From Flavobacteriales bacterium (GTDB lineage: Bacteria; Bacteroidota; Bacteroidia; JANQJC01), in assembly GCA_028281825.1 (NCBI GenBank), contig JANQJC010000051.1, positions 1-51,202 on the forward strand: DNA of 51,202 nt. The letters run 5' to 3'. The notes under the pieces were generated by a model that did no database searches, was not told where the DNA came from, and saw only the letters and a list, made by a program, of their open reading frames with translations. The translations under genes and the position numbers were made by a program. The first letter of the stretch is position 1, and every line of letters begins with the position of its first letter. This document shows, piece by piece, positions 49,273-51,202 of the stretch.

Positions 49273-51202
49273 ATGAGACTACTTCTACATTTTATATTGC
49301 TTACTGCTAATAGCTTATTGCTAATAGCTAATTCAATCGCTCAAGGTCCCAACACCGCTCTTCAACTTGATGGTTCTGATGATTATATAGCTGTTTCTAA
49401 CCACAGCTCATTAGAAATTAATAGTGATTTCACATTTGAGGGATGGGTAAAACCTACAAGCGATGCACAACCCCTGCAAACCTTGTTCGAATACTATGGT
49501 GGTGGCAATGGCCCACAAGTTTTTTTAACCGGAAGTACAAGCCCCGCGGGTGTTAATTGGCCTACCAATGCCTTGGTGGTCAATCTTGCTGATGCAAGCG
49601 GCAACCATATCTACCACACCCAAAACAGTAACCTCTGGAGTGCCGACACATGGAACCACATAGCGGTGACCCGCATGGGCAACACTATTGAATTGTATCT
49701 GAATGGCATTTACCAAACCCCTATCCATGATGGAACTGATACTGCATCCACCCCCATTGGTGGTACTGATGTTTTAAACACTTCTAGTCTGGATGTATAC
49801 ATCGGGGCACACGAGACCAACAATCATCATTTAGAAGGAAGTATTGATGAGTTCCGATTGTGGGCTACTGCTCTTGACTCTACAACCATTCGAAATTGGA
49901 TGTGCAAGAAAATTGCAGGCACTCATCCACAATACGCTAACCTCCGCGCCTACTGGAAAATGGATAACGGAAGTGGCATCAGTTCAAATGATGCCTCACC
50001 CAACTCAAACGTGGGTACACTCACCAATGTGAATACTGGCGCAGCATGGCAGCTTTCAGGAGCTCCTGTTGGTGATGCCAGTATTAATGATTACACCAAT
50101 GCCCCCAACCTAACCCTCATCCACCCTGATGGGGATATGTTTTCAATCTATACCATCACTGGCTCACCTGTAGGTTTTCATATCTACCGGGTTGACCAAG
50201 CCCCCAACACCGATAATGGCATCGTCTCTCTCTGCAGTAACGATAGGTATTTTGGAGTTTTCATGGCTGGTGGCAGCAACCCCAGTTATACAGCAGAATA
50301 CAACTACACTTCTCACCCGCTCATCACCACCCTCAATGAAAAGCAATTGGAGCTTTATGGTCGCGATGACAACGCCATACAAACTTGGAGTGACTTATCA
50401 GCAACTACCGATACAAATACCGACAATGTCACTGCCATGGGAAATACGGGTCAGGGTGAGTTCATTCTTGGTAGAAATACCCACTCAACAATCGTCTCCA
50501 TAACAGACGATGACGGTTGTGGCTCACTGAGAAAAGCAGTTGAGTTAGCCTATTCAAACGATACTATCCGTTTTGAACCTACCATCAATGGTAGCATCAT
50601 AAGCCTCACTAGCGGACAAATATTAATTGACAAAACCATAACTATTCAGGGTAATGGTTTCATTTTCACCAAAATAGATGGCACTACCAACAGTAGGATA
50701 TTCTCCATAGGGCAAAACAATACCGTAAACATAAATGGGGTTAACCTCCAGAATGGTATAGCTACATTGGGTGGTGCTGTATATTCCAGAGGCACTACCA
50801 CCATAAACAACAGCTACTTGAATACCAACTCAGCTACACACGGTGGCGCCATATATGCTGATAAAGGCACACTAAATTTAAACAACTCAGTTATCTCAGT
50901 TAATAATGCCGATACAGGCGGTGCTGTTGTTGTCTTAAGCCCGTGCACACTTAACAGTAGTAATGCCGCTTATAATGAAAATACCGCTATGACAGCTGGT
51001 GCCTTAAGATTGGGTACAGGCACTGTTGCCACCCTATCCAATTGCCAAATAAGAGGCAATTATGCCGATATCGGTTCGGGTATTTATCAAGAGGGCTTGC
51101 TAAGCATTCAAGGTAGTGAAATCAACAAAAATACTTCTCCTGGTATTGGAGGAGGCGTTTTGGTGTTGAATACGGGAACACTTGGTATGAACCAATGCAC
51201 GC
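49273..51202 (+). CDS. Giant secreted adhesin-like protein, N-terminal part (LamG plus Pmp-like beta-helix)
   Basis: An open frame of 643 codons that starts with ATG 49273 and runs off the window without a stop. The start MRLLLHFILLTANSLLLIAN looks like a signal peptide, with SIAQ as a likely cleavage region; its codons come from a heptad array (49297-49331). Residues 28-235 form a LamG/ConA-like domain (ALQLDGSDDYIAVSNHSSLE, WNHIAVTRMGNTIELYLNG, IDEFRLWATAL). After a linker, from about residue 410 comes a CSLREA-like motif (DDDGCGSLRKAVELA) and a right-handed beta-helix with Pmp-type GGAIY turns (GGAVYSRG, GGAIYADKG, GSGIYQEG). In Bacteroidota such proteins are usually exported by the type IX system with a C-terminal sorting domain, which is outside the window. 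Confidence 0.88.
   Translation, partial: MRLLLHFILLTANSLLLIANSIAQGPNTALQLDGSDDYIAVSNHSSLEINSDFTFEGWVKPTSDAQPLQTLFEYYGGGNGPQVFLTGSTSPAGVNWPTNALVVNLADASGNHIYHTQNSNLWSADTWNHIAVTRMGNTIELYLNGIYQTPIHDGTDTASTPIGGTDVLNTSSLDVYIGAHETNNHHLEGSIDEFRLWATALDSTTIRNWMCKKIAGTHPQYANLRAYWKMDNGSGISSNDASPNSNVGTLTNVNTGAAWQLSGAPVGDASINDYTNAPNLTLIHPDGDMFSIYTITGSPVGFHIYRVDQAPNTDNGIVSLCSNDRYFGVFMAGGSNPSYTAEYNYTSHPLITTLNEKQLELYGRDDNAIQTWSDLSATTDTNTDNVTAMGNTGQGEFILGRNTHSTIVSITDDDGCGSLRKAVELAYSNDTIRFEPTINGSIISLTSGQILIDKTITIQGNGFIFTKIDGTTNSRIFSIGQNNTVNINGVNLQNGIATLGGAVYSRGTTTINNSYLNTNSATHGGAIYADKGTLNLNNSVISVNNADTGGAVVVLSPCTLNSSNAAYNENTAMTAGALRLGTGTVATLSNCQIRGNYADIGSGIYQEGLLSIQGSEINKNTSPGIGGGVLVLNTGTLGMNQCT
49297..49331 (+). 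repeat. Five-unit heptanucleotide array inside signal-peptide codons
   Basis: Units are TTGCTTA, CTGCTAA, TAGCTTA, TTGCTAA and TAGCTAA: consensus NNGCTWA. They encode the repeated residues LLTANSL and LLIANSI. Gain or loss of one unit (7 bases) would shift the frame of the whole downstream protein. Confidence 0.75.

Noticed and set aside
1-51202. tRNA, rRNA, CRISPR, insertion sequences or prophage
   Set aside because: I read all intergenic stretches and found no tRNA-like T-arm sequences, no direct repeats with spacers, no transposase-like genes and no terminal inverted repeats around any gene.

Overview
Organism. Codon use, low G+C and gene content point to a Bacteroidota genome, most likely the Cytophagales/Cytophagia side. 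Signs are a GldI-like FKBP lipoprotein, an RprX/RprY-like two-component pair, PepSY-like, DUF4173, DUF1361 and CreD families, a very long LamG/beta-helix surface protein, and the phylum's promoter signature: a -7 box TAnnTTTG occurs exactly in front of several genes. No rRNA, tRNA, CRISPR array, insertion sequence or prophage was seen, so this is a chromosomal segment of mostly core genes with two or three accessory clusters. Left part (1-8.8 kb): the C-terminus of an SF1 helicase/RecB-like nuclease, a TPR protein, a histidine kinase/response regulator pair, a PepSY-like gene broken by a one-base frameshift, a small acidic protein, a SET-domain protein, a minus-strand prfC-SCO pair, a secreted SIMPL-like protein and rpsT with a clear terminator. 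Middle-left (8.8-22.4 kb): MeaB GTPase, a Spy/CpxP-like periplasmic protein, DUF389 and DUF3137 membrane proteins, ndk, a DHH phosphoesterase in an overlapping operon with two FKBP lipoproteins, a tiny sorting-tail protein, an AGMO-like membrane hydroxylase, the minus-strand operon dnaA / low-molecular-weight phosphatase / RsmI-like methylase, a 722-base AT-rich intergenic region with two strong inverted repeats, and a stand-alone FIST sensor protein. Middle (22.4-28.8 kb): a run of minus-strand membrane proteins (DgkA-like, DUF1361, unknown, VanZ, CreD, DUF4173), then a winged-helix regulator and its partner membrane protein. Two copies of the palindrome ACTTTG-N5-CAAAGT, one before each transcription unit of this cluster, look like the regulator's operators. 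Centre (28.9-36.9 kb): a tightly packed six-gene plus-strand operon of mostly unrecognised proteins around a classical AAA+ ATPase: a coiled-coil protein, an unknown, the ATPase, another unknown and two membrane proteins. This is the best candidate for an undescribed system. Right part (37-51.2 kb): a minus-strand run of an inactive/active M16 peptidase pair, a nitronate-monooxygenase-like flavoprotein and an M19-like amidohydrolase; then glyA, a thioesterase, a small unknown, a mini cytochrome c lipoprotein, an ECF sigma/anti-sigma-like pair, a penicillin-acylase-family enzyme, an unknown, and the start of a giant secreted adhesin-like protein. The signal-peptide codons of this last gene are five tandem copies of a heptanucleotide (NNGCTWA). 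Related heptad arrays lie just upstream of two other genes. Because 7 is not a multiple of 3, copy-number change inside the coding region would switch the surface protein off or on.
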